NCBI RefSeq assembly: GCF_022346005.1
Contig: NZ_JAKRMY010000014.1
Location: 1 to 55,624 of the forward strand
DNA: 55,624 bases
Direction: 5' to 3'
Source of the DNA: Corynebacterium sp. ACRPS
Lineage (GTDB): Bacteria; Actinomycetota; Actinomycetes; Mycobacteriales; Mycobacteriaceae
The translations under genes and the position numbers were made by a program. This document shows positions 44,301-51,590 of this stretch, piece by piece (position 1 is the stretch's first letter; each line of letters opens with the position of its first letter). The notes beneath the pieces are model-generated. The model saw only the letters and a program-made list of their open reading frames with translations, ran no database searches and had not been told where the DNA came from.

Positions 44301-45125
44301 CTTACCGACACCGTACTACGCCGCATGCAACAAGAATCCGGCGGCAACCCCCACGCCATCAACGACTGGGACTCCAACGCCGTCGCCGGCACCCCATCCA
44401 AAGGCCTCATGCAAACCATCGACCCCACATTCCACGCCTACAAAGACCCCGGCTTCGACGACATCTGGGACCCAGAAGCCAACATCCGCTCCTCCATGAA
44501 CTACGCCATGTCCCGCTACGGCTCCCTCTCCGCGGCTTACGACAAGGCTGGCGGCTACCACACTGGTGGCGTACTCCCCGCATTCCTCCGCGACTCCGGC
44601 GGCGTACTGCCCAACAACTCCGTCGCGGTCAACACGTCCGGCGAATCAGAATGGGTTCTCAACTCGCAGCAAATGACCAACTTTGCCGAGGGAATCACCT
44701 ATGCAGCCCAGCACCTCGATTCCACCGCCAAGGCCTTCTCGGACGGTGTCGAAGCATGGCTTAACGGTCAAGAAGAACGCGTTGGCGCCCCCATCGAATG
44801 GGGCTCACAATTCCTCGGAGACGTCCTCGCTGACATCACCGACGACATCGGCTCCCCTTGGGGAATCGACGGCACCAACGCCCCAGACATCCTCGACAAT
44901 CAAGGCCGCGTCAAAGTCGCAGAAGCAGGAACCGCCGACGACCCCGGAAAAACCGCCCTTCCACCAGTCGAAGTTCACCTCAACATGAACGGCGACAACA
45001 TGGAAGTCTCCTCCGACGATGTACGCCGCGGCGTCAACCAAGCCCTCGACGACTATCAACGCCGCATCGAAGCACTCGAACGAGGCGTCAGAATCAACAC
45101 CTTCACCACCCCAATGGTCGTCTAG
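41388..45125 (+). CDS. tape measure protein with lytic transglycosylase domain
   Basis: A 1245-aa tape measure protein that sets tail length and enters the cell wall at infection. N-terminal residues 1-250 contain the phage-tail tape-measure core (QVASVMLSSGIKPGQDL, GQLMDRGIG-like segments), the middle has hydrophobic helices (about 340-420 and 470-510) and Trp-rich repeats (WDAVAQAVHILWEAAIQPV, WDAMSQFLSAIWNNAIQPV). Residues 955-1060 form an SLT-type transglycosylase, with the catalytic Glu983 in MQQESGGNP, which can cut peptidoglycan during DNA entry. Codon style switches near 43.1 kb from T/G-ending to C-ending, suggesting recombination inside the gene. Confidence 0.93.
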   Translation: MGANFDVGTGWVSIVPKMGDFSQVRKQIDKAVVSPSGSWGEKLGNKITGGLKKTMKAGAVATTAAAGVSAGKAFSDGFNRLASTDKAEKALEGLGYKGKDIDQIMGNVNKSIEGTSFLMGDTAQVASVMLSSGIKPGQDLQDTLSRVADSAAHSGVSMGEMGSIWSKVAARGHVDGEVMAQLMDRGIGLQQKLADQMGVTKEEVTDMISSGKVSFEDFSNAMNDMFDGAAQKQRETFKGSFDTMAAFASHVTAAFIQPFYDGMIPVFNALSDGFERITPQIGDFAGQLSDKVAPVFDHLADEVIPKMFDAIANIDFDSVMDSFSSMGDVAVQAWPAVEQLGSSLGQLLSAIAPILPSIVTAMGSIAVGSLPAIVDLLNALAPLISTVVVPAVEMLTDQMAKHPGLAAAAAGGFMTWAKVIAPITRGFKAFKTGGDIIASFGPKLGPAIKGFMGFRKALGGIMKVGRIIFTGLRTLPALLAAIFEANPIGLIVTAIAAVVAGITLFLTKTEAGHQILSKIGDAFRAFWDWLQPIFSTIGEWFAKAWGVIQQVAPYIITALFTPIMMQFMLVKSIVMLGFEAIKAGWELLVTGIQALWENVLKPAWDAVAQAVHILWEAAIQPVLNLIKQLWEAVVNGIKALIDTVLIPAWDAMSQFLSAIWNNAIQPVFNGIKAVWNMVVDGIKAIIDNVLLPAWQHMSDFIKGIVDAHVRPAFDRMKEGVDQVKQWFEKAADGIKSVWNSVWETIKDIAGKITNIAYNNGIRLAWNGVAKVTGVNELPEVSFATGGVMPGYTPGRDIHTFFSPTGGTLNLSGGEAIMRPEWTRAVGGPAAVARMNATARAGKGTGLSGSYADGGVLGAIKSTAGKAWNVTDDVINKAIELGGDFANAAKKLFDDKINAVKENLGINSGTDLAKSVAPAYLTKGATTAWNWLKDKVTAVAKKVKEHLSVGGDVNKYRGLVTRLLKEKGQPTSLTDTVLRRMQQESGGNPHAINDWDSNAVAGTPSKGLMQTIDPTFHAYKDPGFDDIWDPEANIRSSMNYAMSRYGSLSAAYDKAGGYHTGGVLPAFLRDSGGVLPNNSVAVNTSGESEWVLNSQQMTNFAEGITYAAQHLDSTAKAFSDGVEAWLNGQEERVGAPIEWGSQFLGDVLADITDDIGSPWGIDGTNAPDILDNQGRVKVAEAGTADDPGKTALPPVEVHLNMNGDNMEVSSDDVRRGVNQALDDYQRRIEALERGVRINTFTTPMVV

Positions 45126-45140
45126 CAGGAGGACATCACC

Positions 45141-46013
45141 ATGGATATTCAACTCACCGACTACAAAGGCCACACCTGGCACCTCGCCGGCGCCCAGGAA
45201 GGCGACGAAGGCGCCACCCTTACCAAAATCTCCGGCACCGACGGGAAACTATCCGACCACCCTATCCCCACAACCCAACACTTCCCCACCCACACCTACG
45301 ACACCACCACCCCAGAGCCCATCACCCCAACTCTGACCGTCAGCATCACCCACACCACCAGCCTGACCACTGAAACCAATATCCGCCGCTTCCTCGACGG
45401 CCTCGACTTCTACAAACCCGCCATCCTCACCTTCCACCAACCCCGCCAACCCGAACTCCAACTCTTCGTCCACCTCGAAACACCCATCGGCCTACCCGAA
45501 GAAACCGCCCCCAAAGACACCACCACCATCGAAATACACCTCACCGCCCAAGACGGCCGCTACTTTGGGCCCGAACACACCTCCACCGGAATCACCACCA
45601 TCGAAAACACCGGACAACTCCCCCTCTGGCCCACCATCCACTGGCACGGACTCACCGCCCGCGTCACCGAAGACAAAAACGGCCCCATCATCCTCCCACC
45701 AGCACTCGGCGCCACCGGCCTCATCTACCACACCAACCCCGACACCGGCGGACTCGTCACCGACACACACGGCTACCCCAACCACAACGCCTGGGCCACA
45801 CTCCGCGGCATCGCCTGGACACGCCCCATCATGCCCGGCGACGCCACCGCCATCGACTGCCACAAATGCCACATCCACTGGCGCAACGAATACCTACAAC
45901 CATGGGCACAAACAGGAGGAATAATCAGCAATGCAGGAACATCAAACAATTCAAATGGCCGCACTTGGGCAACGGCATCAGGACGACCACACGCCGTTCG
46001 TCTATTTGACTGA
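45141..46013 (+). CDS. distal tail protein (Dit-like)
   Basis: A 290-aa protein directly after the tape measure gene, the usual place of Dit, which forms the hub at the tail tip. The N-terminal beta-rich domain and the VTEDKNGP - NEYLQPWAQ C-terminal region fit the family. AGGAGG lies 9 bases before the ATG. The frame runs 83 bases into the next gene, an unusually long overlap. Confidence 0.75.
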   Translation: MDIQLTDYKGHTWHLAGAQEGDEGATLTKISGTDGKLSDHPIPTTQHFPTHTYDTTTPEPITPTLTVSITHTTSLTTETNIRRFLDGLDFYKPAILTFHQPRQPELQLFVHLETPIGLPEETAPKDTTTIEIHLTAQDGRYFGPEHTSTGITTIENTGQLPLWPTIHWHGLTARVTEDKNGPIILPPALGATGLIYHTNPDTGGLVTDTHGYPNHNAWATLRGIAWTRPIMPGDATAIDCHKCHIHWRNEYLQPWAQTGGIISNAGTSNNSNGRTWATASGRPHAVRLFD

Positions 46014-47028
46014 CAAATACCTCACCCCACAAGCCATCATCACCGGCTACACCAGCCTCAAAGCCAACGACAAAGTCAACGACGCCGGCACCTTCACCCT
46101 CGAAGTACCCGCCAACCACCCCGTCGTCGACCTCCTCATCCCACCACTAGCCTTCGACGGCGACCCCAACTCCACCCTGCGCAAACTCACCGACATCCAA
46201 CAATTCCTCGTCGTCGAATACGGCCACACCCGCTACACCTACTTCGTCGACACCATCATCGACCACGCACAACAACACGACCCCACCGTCGAAATCACCG
46301 GCACCTCCATCCACGACCTGGCCAACTACCTCGTCATGGAATCCAACCCACTCACCCTCAAAGCCATCCAACCCAAATACATGGACGTACGCGCTGGCGA
46401 CTCCCTGCGAGTCATTAAAACCTTCATCTTGATGAACCTGCGCCGCCTCTACCAATTCGACTTACTGCCCGACGCTGACCCCTGGTCGCCCATTGCTTGG
46501 CGTGATTACGCAGACTGGCCGATTATGGTCAATCCACTGCATAAATCCACCACGACTCCCTGGACTGTACTTGCCGCTCGCTTCGACTCGCTTGCCGACC
46601 TGACCAAAGAAACCCTCGACGCCGCCGGACTCCGTCTGACCATTACACTCTGGATGCCCTGGGACAAGCAACCATTCCCCACCCACACCCGACTGTGGAA
46701 GCCGACCTTCATCATCGACATCGTCCCCCTCACCAATGACTCCTCCATCGCCGGACACGTCAGAGAAGGCGTTAAAAACATCAGCCGCCGCTGGGACCCC
46801 GAGGACAACGTCTCCACCGTCGGGCTTGGCGACCGCACCAACCCAGACGGCTACAAACCCTGGATTATGCTCCGACCCACCCACATCGACTACGCCACCA
46901 GCGACGTCACCATCACACGCTCCAAATACGCAGACGTCACCGTCGGAGGGAAATCCCCCAACGCCATCAACCAACTACTCAAACGAGCAACCGCCACTTT
47001 CGTCGGCGGCGCCATCGCCGGCGCCAAA

Positions 47029-47031
47029 AAC
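47029..47031 (+). repeat. 3-bp target-site duplication AAC, left copy
   Basis: AAC before the IS left end; the partner is at 48335-48337. Three-base duplications are usual for IS3-family elements, and the AAC is in frame with the interrupted tail gene on both sides. Confidence 0.8.
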
Positions 47032-47069
47032 GGGCCTGACCCCCGGAAAGTAGACACGTCGGGGGTTAG

Positions 47070-47912
47070 CTATGCTGCTTGGGTCAGTGTAGCCGATGTG
47101 AGTGCTTCGAAGTCGTCGGGGGCTAGAAGGTTGCACCAGGAGTGCCGTCTGCGCGTGTTGTAGCGCATACACCACCGGAAGATCTCTTGGCGGCAGACAA
47201 TGGGATTGTCAAAGACTTTCCGATCACGCAAAACTTCACGCTTTAAGGCGGCATTAAAGGATTCTGCCAGGGCATTATCAGCACTCGTACCTACCGCTCC
47301 CATGGACTGGCGCACACCAAGATGGGCGCAGTGGTCCCTAAATACCTGTGAGGTATACACACTGCCGTGATCAGAATGGAAAATTGCCCCGTTAAGGCTT
47401 CCGCGGACTTTCCTGGCATGAGACAAAGCTTCGATAACCAGCGATACCCGCATGTGATCCGCGAGTGCATGACCGACAAGTTTGCGAGAGTAGACGTCGA
47501 TGACCGTAGCTAGGTACATATTCTTGCCGCCCTTACACGGCAGGTAGGTGATGTCGCCTACGTACACGTAGTTCGGCCTGTCAGCGCTGAATTTACGGCC
47601 TACTAAATCTGGCATGACGCGGTGACCAGGCTTACGCCTGGTAGTGATGCATCGACGCCGTTTAGTAAAGCCTTGAAGTCCCATGGCTTTCATGATGCGT
47701 GCAACTTTCTTGTGATTGACCGGGGTATACACCGGGTCTTCCTTAAGGCTTGCGGCGATGCGTTTAGCCCCATAAAGACCATGCTCATCATCAAAGATGG
47801 TCTTGATTCTTGCACCAATAAGACCATCGGAATACATCTTTAACCTGCGTTTTTCGCGGGTTTTGACCCATTTGTAAAACGAGGAGCGATTGAGCTTTAA
47901 CACGTGGCACAT
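47070..47912 (-). CDS. IS3-family transposase OrfB
   Basis: A 280-aa (from the first ATG) DDE integrase-fold transposase. Catalytic residues are Asp120 (VGDITYLP), Asp181 (FHSDHGSVYTS) and Glu217 (NALAESFNAALKRE), a DDE triad with 35 residues between the last two. The frame is open upstream to about 47990, so it is normally made as an OrfAB fusion through a -1 slip at the TTTT run complementary to 47984-47987, near the end of orfA. Confidence 0.93.
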   Translation of the reverse strand: MCHVLKLNRSSFYKWVKTREKRRLKMYSDGLIGARIKTIFDDEHGLYGAKRIAASLKEDPVYTPVNHKKVARIMKAMGLQGFTKRRRCITTRRKPGHRVMPDLVGRKFSADRPNYVYVGDITYLPCKGGKNMYLATVIDVYSRKLVGHALADHMRVSLVIEALSHARKVRGSLNGAIFHSDHGSVYTSQVFRDHCAHLGVRQSMGAVGTSADNALAESFNAALKREVLRDRKVFDNPIVCRQEIFRWCMRYNTRRRHSWCNLLAPDDFEALTSATLTQAA

Positions 47913-47962
47913 CCGCTTAACCGAGTACTCGGTTCGGTGGTCATCGACAAACTGGAAGCGGA

Positions 47963-48262
47963 TTACCAGCGTGTCTCTTCGGCAAAATATTTCGCGGCCT
48001 TGCGCAGGATATCGCGTTCTTCGCGCAGCTTAGAGACTTCTTTTTCTAGCTGGCGGATCCGTTCGGAATCAGTCGTCGCCTGGGCCTTGTCACGCAGGGT
48101 CTTCGTGCGGGCGCGTTTGCCGGTGCCGTACTGCTTGATCCAGGAATAAAGTGAGGAACGATTGACTCCAAGCTCTGCTGAAGCCGCGTGAAGTGAGAGG
48201 TCCTCATTGTTTTCGTAGAGGGCCACAGCATCACGTTTGAACTGTTCGGAGTACCTAGGCAT
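47963..48262 (-). CDS. IS3-family transposase OrfA
   Basis: A 99-aa helix-turn-helix protein (MPRYSEQFKRDAVALYEN; LGVNRSSLYSWIKQYG) with a C-terminal leucine-zipper-like coiled coil (IRQLEKEVSKLREERDILRKA). It binds the IS ends and provides the N-terminal part of the OrfAB transposase. GAAAGG lies 12 bases upstream of the ATG. Confidence 0.93.
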   Translation of the reverse strand: MPRYSEQFKRDAVALYENNEDLSLHAASAELGVNRSSLYSWIKQYGTGKRARTKTLRDKAQATTDSERIRQLEKEVSKLREERDILRKAAKYFAEETRW

Positions 48263-48884
48263 GGTGGTAGATTACCTTTCTTCCCAACCCAACCGGGCTG
48301 GATATCAGGTGTCTACCAAACAGGGGTCAGGTCCAACGCCTGGCCTGGAAACGACAAACAACTCGACGACCTACAAAGCAAACTCGAAAAAGCCACCGGC
48401 AAACTCACCGAAGACAAACTACTCGCCTTCACCCACCACCAAGCCACCCGCAGAGCACGACACCTCGGCCCCTACCGCCGCCGCGAACTCGTCGCCTCCG
48501 GAGAAGGCTTCACCATCGAAGGCCAACAACAAGCCTACGAAGCACTCGCCAAAGGCAAAGGCAACCTCTCAGCCTCATTCAAACTCACCGACACTTGCCC
48601 CTACCAACTCGGCTACGAAATAAACGTCGGCGACCAAATCGGCATCCAATGGCGAAACATGAACCTCTCCACCTGGATTGATGAAGCCACCATCAGCCAC
48701 ACCCCCGGAACATCACCCAAAACTGAGCTCGCTGTCGGTGAAGCACAACCCCGCCAATCCGCCCTCCAACAACTCAACGAAAACCAAAAACACATCTCCG
48801 CCACAACGAAAAGACTCAAAACCCTCATAGGGTAAAATCACCACACAGGAACACCAGTTCCACACACAACGGGGGGATAAAAAC

Positions 48885-49058
48885 ATGGGAGTATGCCTAA
48901 ACCGCGACACTCCACCAGGCGCATGGGTCGTCAACCAACCCATACTCAACGCCACCAACCAACTACACGCGCTCTTCTTCGGCCCAGACGACTACACCAC
49001 CGGCCGAAACGCAATCGAAGCGCTCACACCAGCCCTACACAGCTGGCTCAACAAATAA
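48885..49058 (+). CDS. small phage protein (57 aa) before the endolysin
   Basis: A 57-aa soluble protein (MGVCLNRDTPPGAWVVNQP ... ALTPALHSWLNK) with a GGGGGG leader 8 bases before the ATG. It lies between the tail-tip gene and the endolysin, coupled by 15 bases. I recognise no function; its position suits a small tail-fibre-associated or lysis-timing protein. It is too short for most automatic callers. Confidence 0.7.
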   Translation: MGVCLNRDTPPGAWVVNQPILNATNQLHALFFGPDDYTTGRNAIEALTPALHSWLNK

Positions 49059-49073
49059 GGGGGAAAAATAATC

Positions 49074-49736
49074 ATGCCACTCTACGGACTCGATGTATCC
49101 GAACACAACAACGGACTCAACCTACACACCGCACAACAAGAAGGCTACGACTTCGCCATCATCCGCATCTGCGACGGAACCTACACAGACCCCATCTTCT
49201 CCTCCCACCTGAAAGACGCAGAAACCGCAGGACTCATCACCAGCGGCTACTGGTACCTCCGCGCCCCCTCCGAAGGCACCACCATCGCCCAACAAGTCAA
49301 CACCATCGACCAACAACTACAAGGCCGCAAAGACCTCCCCATCTGGATAGACGTCGAATCAGTCGACGCCAACCGCAACCCTCTCCTTTCCGGAAACGAC
49401 GTCTGGGCAGCAAAACACGAACTCGAATGCCGCGGCTACACCGTCCCCGGCATCTACTCCGGCGCCTGGTACTGGGAAAAAATGATAGGCGGCGAACCCT
49501 CCATGGACGGCCTCGGCGCCCTCTGGGTCTCCAGCTACGGCACCAACAACCACGGAACCGCCGCACAACTCTACCCAGGCGACAACAGCCCGCGCTGGAA
49601 CTACCCACTCGGCAACCACACCCCCGACATCCTCCAATACGGCTCCAACGGACACGCAGCCGCCTACCCCGGCGTCGTAGACATCAACGCCTACCGCGGC
49701 ACCCACGACGACCTCAAACGCCTACTCGGCCACTAA
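49074..49736 (+). CDS. endolysin, GH25 muramidase
   Basis: A 220-aa glycoside hydrolase family 25 lysozyme that cleaves the MurNAc-GlcNAc bond of peptidoglycan. Catalytic residues are Asp93 and Glu95 in IWIDVES, with Asp7 in GLDVSEHN and the C-terminal VVDINAYRG strand typical of the barrel. There is no signal peptide and no cell-wall-binding domain, so release depends on the holin downstream. Confidence 0.95.
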   Translation: MPLYGLDVSEHNNGLNLHTAQQEGYDFAIIRICDGTYTDPIFSSHLKDAETAGLITSGYWYLRAPSEGTTIAQQVNTIDQQLQGRKDLPIWIDVESVDANRNPLLSGNDVWAAKHELECRGYTVPGIYSGAWYWEKMIGGEPSMDGLGALWVSSYGTNNHGTAAQLYPGDNSPRWNYPLGNHTPDILQYGSNGHAAAYPGVVDINAYRGTHDDLKRLLGH

Positions 49737-49772
49737 ACCCCGGCACACACGCACCAGAAAGGAGAATCAATC

Positions 49773-50153
49773 ATGCCTAAGCACGCACAAAACATCATCC
49801 ACCCACAACAATTCCAACTCGACCGCGGCATCACACACTCCCCCTGGTACCTACGCCAAACCATCTACACCGTCACCGGCCTCATCGCCCTGACCGTCAC
49901 CGCATTCGGCATCGCCAGCCCCGGCCAAGTCGATACCTGGCTGCAAAACACCAGCAGCATCACCGCCACCCTCGCCAGCGCCCTGGCCGCCATCACCACC
50001 GGCGAACACTCCGACTATCGCCCCGCCCCAACCCAACCACCACAAGACAACCCACAGGACACTCCACCAGCGCCACAGCACCCCACACCCAACCACCCAC
50101 AAGGAGCAACACCAGGACACCCCGCACCCAACCCACAACAACCACCCCAATAA
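49773..50153 (+). CDS. holin (two membrane segments, Pro-rich tail)
   Basis: A 126-aa protein with hydrophobic segments at about 32-50 and 62-78 and a long Pro/Gln/His-rich C-terminal tail (about 85-126). Location directly after the endolysin with GAAAGGAG before the ATG supports a class II-type holin that permeabilises the membrane at lysis. Confidence 0.8.
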   Translation: MPKHAQNIIHPQQFQLDRGITHSPWYLRQTIYTVTGLIALTVTAFGIASPGQVDTWLQNTSSITATLASALAAITTGEHSDYRPAPTQPPQDNPQDTPPAPQHPTPNHPQGATPGHPAPNPQQPPQ

Positions 50154-50181
50154 CCCAACAACACACCAAAGGAGGCACACA

Positions 50182-50529
50182 ATGACACCACTAACAACCA
50201 TCATCGCCACAGGCACCACCAGCGCCATCACCGGCATAGCCTCCTGGATAACCGCCACCATCAACGCCCACTCAAAAGAAAAACGAACCCGAGAACAAAC
50301 CCGCTACCCCGAATGGAAAGCATTCGTCGACACCATCCAACAAGAAACCCACCAACTCACCGACCGAGTCAACAACCTCCAAAACCAAGTCGACACCCTC
50401 CGCGACCAAGTCCACACCCTCAACCACAAATACAACACCGCCATCAACCACATCACCGAATGGCGCCAAGCACACCCCAACGACATCCCACAACACCCAG
50501 CACCCACCGCAATCAAACCCGACCTCTAA
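50182..50529 (+). CDS. membrane-anchored coiled-coil protein, lysis accessory
   Basis: A 115-aa protein with one N-terminal membrane helix (about 4-26) and a heptad-patterned coiled coil (residues 50-95, QQETHQLTDRVNNLQNQVDT). AAAGGAGG precedes the ATG. Topology resembles Rz-type spanins or holin partners of phages of mycolate-containing hosts. Third gene of the lysis cassette. Confidence 0.75.
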   Translation: MTPLTTIIATGTTSAITGIASWITATINAHSKEKRTREQTRYPEWKAFVDTIQQETHQLTDRVNNLQNQVDTLRDQVHTLNHKYNTAINHITEWRQAHPNDIPQHPAPTAIKPDL

Positions 50530-50535
50530 ACCACC

Positions 50536-50814
50536 ATGAGCAACAAAAACCCACACCACCCAGGAACACCACACCACCTACGCCAACAAATCCGCAACCG
50601 CGACAACCACACCTGCCAACAATGCGGCAAACCAGGCCACGAAGTAGACCACATCACCCCAATAAGCCAAGGCGGCACCCACAACCCACAAAACCTCCGC
50701 GTCCTATGCCACGAATGCCACCGAAACAAAACCACCCAAGAAACCCGCACCGGCAAAACCAAAAAGAAAAAACTCCTCCACCTCCCACAACAACCACACC
50801 CCGGACTCACCTAA
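50536..50814 (+). CDS. HNH endonuclease
   Basis: A 92-aa HNH nuclease: Cys27-x2-Cys30, VDHITPISQGG with the catalytic His39, NLRVLCHECH with Cys58-x2-Cys61. Small phage HNH proteins assist terminase cutting at cos ends. It starts 6 bases after the lysis cassette. The tail is basic. Confidence 0.9.
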   Translation: MSNKNPHHPGTPHHLRQQIRNRDNHTCQQCGKPGHEVDHITPISQGGTHNPQNLRVLCHECHRNKTTQETRTGKTKKKKLLHLPQQPHPGLT

Positions 50815-51161
50815 ACCCCCACAACCCACGCCCCAACAAACCCACAGACTGGACTCTCACCAAGAAACCACTAAGATAACCACGGACCTGACCCCTGTTT
50901 GGTAGACACCTGATATCCAGCCCGGTTGGGTTGGGAAGAAAGGTAATCTACCACCATGCCTAGGTACTCCGAACAGGGGTCAGGTCCGACGTAGGACACG
51001 ACGGAATGACCCAAATCATCACCCGAGAACTCCAAAACCACTAACCACCTAACAAAACTGCAACAACCCACCCCAAAAGTTGCACACCACCACACCCCAT
51101 CACGTAAAGTGCACACCATACACAACAAAACACAAACCCAAACACGAAAGGAAAAACAACA
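50815..51161. other. non-coding region with IS relic and promoter of the 52-aa gene
   Basis: Holds the 104-bp IS relic (50884-50987). After it, an open stretch ending TQIITRELQNH (stop near 51044) may be the tail of a gene broken by the relic. TTGCAC (51080-51085) and TAAAGT (51105-51110), 19 bases apart, are a weak promoter for the small gene that follows. Confidence 0.5.
50884..50987 (+). mobile_element. 104-bp relic of the IS3-family element
   Basis: The first ~91 bases are identical to the orfA end of the IS at 47032-48334, including the leader and the first codons of orfA (ATG at 50956, MPRYSEQ). It then jumps straight to CAGGGGTCAGGTCC, the perfect inverted copy of the first 14 bases GGACCTGACCCCTG. 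So it is a mini-element with perfect inverted ends and no transposase. No target duplication is evident. Confidence 0.85.
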
Positions 51162-51320
51162 ATGATTGCAGACATCGCAACCACCGCACACGACGCAGCA
51201 CACAACGCCATCTCCACCAGCTGGGACGCCCTCGAACAAGCAAGCCTCTTCACCCGCAAACTGCCATACATCATCCCCGACGCAGTCAACGAATTCAACC
51301 GCAACATCCTCGGCTTCTAA
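51162..51320 (+). CDS. 52-aa peptide, moron-like, porin-peptide candidate
   Basis: A small helical peptide (MIADIATTAHDAAHNAISTSW ... FNRNILGF) without signal sequence. GAAAGG precedes the ATG by 10 bases, a weak promoter lies upstream and a strong terminator follows. As an isolated unit between the lysis module and the opposite-strand cluster it has the layout of a moron, a gene expressed from the prophage for the host. Its size and amphipathic pattern recall corynebacterial PorA/PorH-type peptides, but no alignment supports this. Confidence 0.65.
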   Translation: MIADIATTAHDAAHNAISTSWDALEQASLFTRKLPYIIPDAVNEFNRNILGF

Positions 51321-51336
51321 AACACCAAACCAAAAC

Positions 51337-51366
51337 AACCCCCGAGACCACCACACCTCGGGGGTT
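51337..51366 (+). terminator. terminator of the 52-aa gene
   Basis: Perfect 10-bp stem AACCCCCGAG/CTCGGGGGTT with a 10-base loop, 16 bases after the stop codon. Confidence 0.8.
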
Positions 51367-51524
51367 TACCCATACCCTCACCTGGGGGTAATCCCCTCCC
51401 CCACAACCCGAAACCCCCGGGCGACCAAGGCGTTTAGGGTGTGTACGGGTCTGGTCGGTGGGGTGTGTGAATAAACAGCCTTGTTCCAATCATGAGCCGG
51501 TTACAAGGCTTGTTAAAACGACGA

Positions 51525-51550
51525 ATCCCCTCAACGAGTGTTGAGGGGAT
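51525..51550. terminator. bidirectional terminator between the two convergent phage gene blocks
   Basis: ATCCCCTCAA/TTGAGGGGAT with a 6-base loop followed by ATTTTATCG. It lies before the stop of the leftward DUF2335 gene. A second inverted repeat AGCCTTGT/ACAAGGCT flanks it at 51478-51510. Confidence 0.8.
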
Positions 51551-51590
51551 ATTTTATCGTCGGGTCGGTTATAGCACAGTGCGTGACAAA

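Larger units (their letters stand above)
47032..48334 (-). mobile_element. IS3-family insertion sequence (1303 bp)
   Basis: Complete element with imperfect inverted ends: GGGCCTGACCCCCGGAAAG on the left and GGACCTGACCCCTGTTTGG (complement) on the right, plus a shared TAGACAC a few bases further in. It carries overlapping orfA and orfB on the minus strand and is flanked by AAC duplications. Both frames look intact, so it may still be mobile. A 104-bp relic of the same element lies at 50884. Confidence 0.92.
45931..48835 (+). pseudogene. Gp37-like tail protein interrupted by an IS3-family element
   Basis: A tail protein resembling the siphovirus ReqiPepy6 Gp37-like family, probably part of the baseplate or receptor-binding tip. 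The first part is 45931-47031; the IS occupies 47032-48334; the reading frame resumes at 48335 with a duplicated AAC and ends at 48835. Removing the IS and one AAC restores an uninterrupted 532-aa protein (...GAK-NAWPGNDKQLDD...). In the present state translation reads about 43 residues into the IS and stops at 47163. The start follows AGGAGGAAT by about 9 bases. Confidence 0.85.

Noticed and set aside
43847..44764. 305-aa Arg/His-rich frame in the tape measure gene
   Set aside because: Alternate-frame shadow of C-rich codons; composition not protein-like.
48893..49780. 295-aa Arg-rich frame over the endolysin gene
   Set aside because: Shadow of the GH25 gene; the endolysin has all catalytic residues.
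50871..51356. 161-aa leftward frame through the IS relic
   Set aside because: Contains the IS leader read backwards and Val/Cys/Trp-rich noise; the small + strand gene has real signals.
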